DNA of 8,735 bases. Source: Nitrospirota bacterium. Its GTDB lineage: Bacteria; Nitrospirota; Thermodesulfovibrionia; Thermodesulfovibrionales; SM23-35. The DNA lies in NCBI GenBank assembly GCA_016212245.1, contig JACRGU010000084.1, positions 1 through 8,735 on the forward strand, read 5' to 3'. This document shows positions 6,419 to 8,735 of this stretch, in pieces. Under the pieces are notes generated by a model. It searched no databases, had not been told where the DNA came from, and saw only the letters and a program-made list of their open reading frames with translations. Numbering within the stretch: the stretch's first letter is position 1; every line of letters starts with the position of its first letter. The translations under genes were made by a program, and so were the position numbers.

Positions 6419-7442
6419 ACCTTTCTGCAAGCATCTTTGTAATAAATTTCGCTGTATTATCAACTATGTAAATTGCCCTTGAATAGTCCATCCTTGTTGG
6501 TCCGATTATTCCGATAACACCGATTGGCCGGTTGGCTTCCTTACATGTGGAGACCACTACACTGAATTTTTTCATCTCATCCATTGAATTTTCCGAGCCG
6601 ATTACTATCTGTATACCATCAAGCTCAGAGATCTTATCGAGGAGCTTTACTATAGTGTGTTTGTCTTCTATGGCCCTTGATAGCTCCCTTATCTTTTCGA
6701 GGTCAGAGAAATCAGGAAGTTCGAGTACCTCTGAGAGTCCGGATACAAAGACCTCACCCTGCGGAAAACAGAATGTCTCCTTGCATATCTTCATTGCCTT
6801 TGAGATAAGGCTGTCACACATGTCCTTTTCTTTTGCCATCTCTTTTATAACCCTCGAGCGAATCTCAGCGGGTGTATATCCGGAAAATTTCGAATCAAGG
6901 TATCCTGCAATCCTGTTGAGGTCTCTCTGGGTAATTTCTGAACCGAGAGAAATAATCTTATTTTTAATCAATCCCTCATCTGTAAACAGTATTGCAACTA
7001 TCTGGTCAGCCCTGTATTTAAGCAGTTCAATCCTCTTAAGGGTGGTCATGTTAGGCTTTGGAGACATTGCTACTCCGAGATAATGTGATAGAAGAGAAAG
7101 CGTTCTTGTTGTCTCATTAAGCAGCATGTTTATATCATTCCGTAATATTTCAAGTCTTCTGTAAATCTCTCGCATAAATTCTTTGTTCGAGTGATTCCTT
7201 TCGGCTACAATTGAATCCACATAGAATCTGTAACCCATGTCTGTCGGAATCCTTCCTGCTGATGTATGTGGTTGTTTGAGAAAGCCCATTTCCTCAAGGT
7301 CTGCCATTATATTTCTTATAGTAGCAGGGGAGAGGCCAAAAGAATACCTTTTCGTAACGACCCTTGACCCTACAGGATCCGGGGTATTTATATAGCTCTG
7401 GACAACTGCACAGAGAACCTGTTTACTTCTTTCATCAAGCAT
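6417..7442 (-). CDS. hrcA: Heat-inducible transcription repressor HrcA
   Basis: A 341-residue protein, the usual HrcA length. It binds CIRCE and represses class I heat-shock genes; in well-studied species it needs GroE chaperonin to stay active. The N-terminal winged helix (about 1-75) contains MLDERSKQVLCAVV, PVGSRVVTKRYSFGLSPATI, ADLEEMGFLKQPHTSAGR and IPTDMGYRFYVD. A GAF-like middle follows, and the conserved C-terminal block GVIGIIGPTRMDYSRAI ends near 330. I chose ATG at 7442 because known HrcA proteins begin with MLDER. A TTG at 7457 in the same frame would place the start inside the CIRCE operator and add five non-conserved residues. The gene is first in the operon and lies 2 bases from CIRCE, so it controls itself and the three downstream chaperone genes. 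Confidence 0.96.
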   Translation of the reverse strand: MLDERSKQVLCAVVQSYINTPDPVGSRVVTKRYSFGLSPATIRNIMADLEEMGFLKQPHTSAGRIPTDMGYRFYVDSIVAERNHSNKEFMREIYRRLEILRNDINMLLNETTRTLSLLSHYLGVAMSPKPNMTTLKRIELLKYRADQIVAILFTDEGLIKNKIISLGSEITQRDLNRIAGYLDSKFSGYTPAEIRSRVIKEMAKEKDMCDSLISKAMKICKETFCFPQGEVFVSGLSEVLELPDFSDLEKIRELSRAIEDKHTIVKLLDKISELDGIQIVIGSENSMDEMKKFSVVVSTCKEANRPIGVIGIIGPTRMDYSRAIYIVDNTAKFITKMLAER

Positions 7443-7444
7443 AT

Positions 7445-7471
7445 TTAGCACTCTCAATGGTAGAGTGCTAA
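7445..7471. promoter_or_regulatory. CIRCE operator (HrcA binding site)
   Basis: TTAGCACTC, a 9-base spacer, and GAGTGCTAA form a perfect match to the consensus CIRCE inverted repeat. It lies between the promoter and the hrcA ATG, 2 bases from the start codon. The only GAG-type ribosome-binding signal for hrcA (7453-7451) is inside one arm, so the RNA hairpin could also limit hrcA translation. Confidence 0.97.
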
Positions 7472-7472
7472 T

Positions 7473-7502
7473 AATTTAGCAGTAAATTAATTAAGGTGTC
7501 AA
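7473..7502 (-). promoter_or_regulatory. Promoter of the hrcA-grpE-dnaK-dnaJ operon
   Basis: On the minus strand -35 TTGACA (7502-7497) is followed by an 18-base spacer and a -10-like TAAATT (7478-7473). Transcription would then begin within CIRCE, as expected for HrcA-repressed genes. The -35 box lies in the last codons (Leu-Thr) of the speE-like gene, so operon and upstream gene share DNA. The -10 is weaker than the -35; the exact start is not certain. Confidence 0.7.
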
Positions 7503-8378
7503 GTGGAGGAGGTCTCTTAAATATTTAGGCAGGTTGAATAATCTTTTATGTGTTTCCTGGTCATAATATAAAAGGTTTTCGAGTTTCCTCTCCTTTAATC
7601 TGCTGCCGATGGCGGTAGAAGACAGCTCTTTGGGACTGTATTTTAATGAACCAACTGTAAATGCCCACAGGGAACTAAAACTTGGTATATATTCATAATA
7701 GAACTCTGTGATGGGAAAAATCTCAGTAAGTATTTTAAATATCTCAGTAGAAATGCTTTTATTAGGGATATAGTGGACTTCTGTTATATGGGTAACGAAG
7801 ATTCCATCTGACACCAATGCCTTTTTTATGAAAGAATAAAATTCTTTAGTATAAAGTAGTTGAGCAGGACCTTCCGGAGCAGGATCACTTATGTCAGCAA
7901 TTATGACATCAAACTTAGATTCTGTCTCTTTGATATATTCCTTTGCATCAGCAAAGATTAACTCAACCCTTTTATCATTGAATGAGCCCTTGTGCCATTT
8001 TTCGAGATGGGTTTTACATAGATTAATAAACTTTTCATCAATATCTACCATAATGACTTTTTTAACAGTTGAATGCTTAAGAACCTCTCTTAATGTTGCC
8101 CCCTCACCTCCACCAAGTATCAATATACTTTTGGGCTCTGGATGTGCAATCATAATAGGATGCACAAGAGCCTCATGGTAAATGAATTCGTCTGCCTCGG
8201 CAGACTGGATTTTGTTGTCAAGGATAACGACATAACCAAAGTTATAGGTATCAATAACCTCTACTTCTTGAAACTTTGTTTTTGCAGATAACACATGCCT
8301 TTTTACCCTGTGATATATCCACCTGTATTCACTCTCCTTATCGATGAACCAGGCATTACCAATTTTTGTATTTTTCAC
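7491..8378 (-). CDS. speE: Polyamine aminopropyltransferase (spermidine synthase family)
   Basis: A 295-residue protein. The family transfers an aminopropyl group from decarboxylated S-adenosylmethionine to putrescine or a related amine in the cytoplasm. An N-terminal beta region (FQEVEVIDTYNFGYVVILD, about 37-55) precedes a Rossmann domain: YHEALVHP (68-75), nucleotide-binding ILILGGGEGATLRE (86-99), the acidic strand end VDID (112-115), FADAKEYI (143-150), and the catalytic region IIADISDPAPEGPAQLLYT (160-178) with Asp163 as the likely catalytic base. GTG at 8378 is chosen: GGAAGG lies 5 bases upstream. A longer frame to 8492 adds a hydrophobic 38-residue piece that mostly shadows the neighbour. 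It overlaps the upstream gene by 23 bp, so the two are probably one unit. The substrate amine cannot be read; spermidine, thermospermine or another polyamine is possible. Confidence 0.9.
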   Translation of the reverse strand: MKNTKIGNAWFIDKESEYRWIYHRVKRHVLSAKTKFQEVEVIDTYNFGYVVILDNKIQSAEADEFIYHEALVHPIMIAHPEPKSILILGGGEGATLREVLKHSTVKKVIMVDIDEKFINLCKTHLEKWHKGSFNDKRVELIFADAKEYIKETESKFDVIIADISDPAPEGPAQLLYTKEFYSFIKKALVSDGIFVTHITEVHYIPNKSISTEIFKILTEIFPITEFYYEYIPSFSSLWAFTVGSLKYSPKELSSTAIGSRLKERKLENLLYYDQETHKRLFNLPKYLRDLLHLTP

Positions 8379-8735
8379 GGGTACCTTCCATTTGGCGTTT
8401 AGTTTCCCCTTTATTCTTAAGAGTAACCAAATCCTCACTATACAAGGATTTAACAGAATCCAGATACCTGCATAGTAATGGACTATTAGCAAAAATTTCT
8501 ATCAGATATACATCCCACCATTGATAAGGCCATACCTGTGGGAAATGTTTTTCCTGTAACTTGATAGAATAAGAAATATCCAAGATTAATTCAGCAACTC
8601 CAATTGTTTTACTATATAGTGGATCGCTATTGTTTATATCCTTTCCTGAATAGAAATAGGGTCGAAGCTCAGGATAGTCAACAAAAATCTTATCTAATAG
8701 CAGCATCTGGTTTGCCACACTACTATAAGCACTAC
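8356..8735 (-). CDS. Uncharacterised protein, 5' end outside window
   Basis: I do not assign a function. The frame stays open to the right edge, so at least 125 C-terminal residues are present and the true start is probably outside. A GTG at 8718 is possible but has no ribosome binding site. Visible features: FVDYPELRPYFYSGKDI near the start of the fragment, LILDISYSIKL in the middle, then an aromatic stretch HFPQVWPYQWWDVYLIEIFA and NSPLLCRYLDSVKSLYSEDL. The PELRPYFY...ANSPLLCRYLD pattern reminds me of a widespread small hypothetical family often found with an N-terminal membrane segment, but I cannot name it. It overlaps the aminopropyltransferase gene by 23 bp, which suggests co-translation and perhaps a related job. 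Confidence 0.7.
   Translation of the reverse strand, partial: SAYSSVANQMLLLDKIFVDYPELRPYFYSGKDINNSDPLYSKTIGVAELILDISYSIKLQEKHFPQVWPYQWWDVYLIEIFANSPLLCRYLDSVKSLYSEDLVTLKNKGETKRQMEGTREKYKNW
8384..8389 (-). promoter_or_regulatory. Ribosome binding site deciding the GTG start of the speE-like gene
   Basis: GGAAGG (8389-8384) precedes GTG 8378 by 5 bases. It lies within the last codons of the upstream gene and supports the short 295-residue product over the longer 333-residue reading. Confidence 0.65.

Noticed and set aside
7443..7457. TTG start of hrcA at 7457 giving five more residues
   Set aside because: It would sit inside the CIRCE operator, and HrcA proteins conventionally begin at MLDER.
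8379..8492. 38-residue hydrophobic N-terminal extension of the speE-like protein, resembling a membrane segment
   Set aside because: It is read through the neighbouring gene in another frame, lacks a ribosome binding site, and the family begins near the GTG at 8378.

Overview
All seven identifiable genes read leftward (minus strand). The window looks like chromosomal DNA of a moderately AT-rich, Gram-negative-type anaerobe or thermophile-like bacterium. The hrcA-grpE-dnaK-dnaJ order with a CIRCE operator and the style of the proteins would fit Nitrospirota or a former deltaproteobacterial lineage. That placement is a guess from protein feel, not from a marker gene.

Right to left, i.e. in transcription order. 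(1) 8735-8356: the 3' part of an unrecognised gene, open to the window edge. It overlaps by 23 bp a spermidine-synthase-like aminopropyltransferase gene (8378-7491) that starts at a GTG with a good ribosome binding site. (2) 7502-2762: a complete class I heat-shock operon. A promoter whose -35 box lies inside the 3' end of the speE-like gene leads into a perfect CIRCE operator (7445-7471), followed by hrcA (repressor), grpE (TTG start), dnaK and dnaJ (ATGA overlap with dnaK). HrcA should repress the whole unit through CIRCE; GrpE, DnaK and DnaJ form the Hsp70 chaperone cycle. The grpE/dnaK junction carries a cluster of short TTAGTGTCAG-type repeats that can fold into an 11-bp hairpin and that also encode the odd tail of GrpE. 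(3) 2704-1961: a VapBC-like toxin-antitoxin pair (ribbon-helix-helix antitoxin, PIN-domain toxin, 8-bp overlap) with its own consensus-like promoter. A palindrome sits in the promoter spacer and a second palindrome with the same ATGCAT core lies upstream. (4) 1861-1: the N-terminal 620 codons of a single-chain type IIG/IIL-like restriction-modification enzyme, cut by the left edge.

The most notable thing is in part (4). The N-terminal nuclease domain is damaged: its catalytic E-A-K strand and the helix after it (about 29 codons) are still readable, but in another frame, and the stretch that normally follows is missing. The two lesions compensate, so the downstream methyltransferase stays in frame. 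The gene therefore looks like a restriction enzyme that has lost cleavage but kept an open methyltransferase frame. A second oddity is that the DnaK adenosine-motif signature reads G-G-Q-I-R-T-P where T and I/M would be expected in the reversed positions.

No tRNA, rRNA, CRISPR array, insertion sequence or convincing intrinsic terminator was seen. No stretch longer than about 140 bp lacks a gene.
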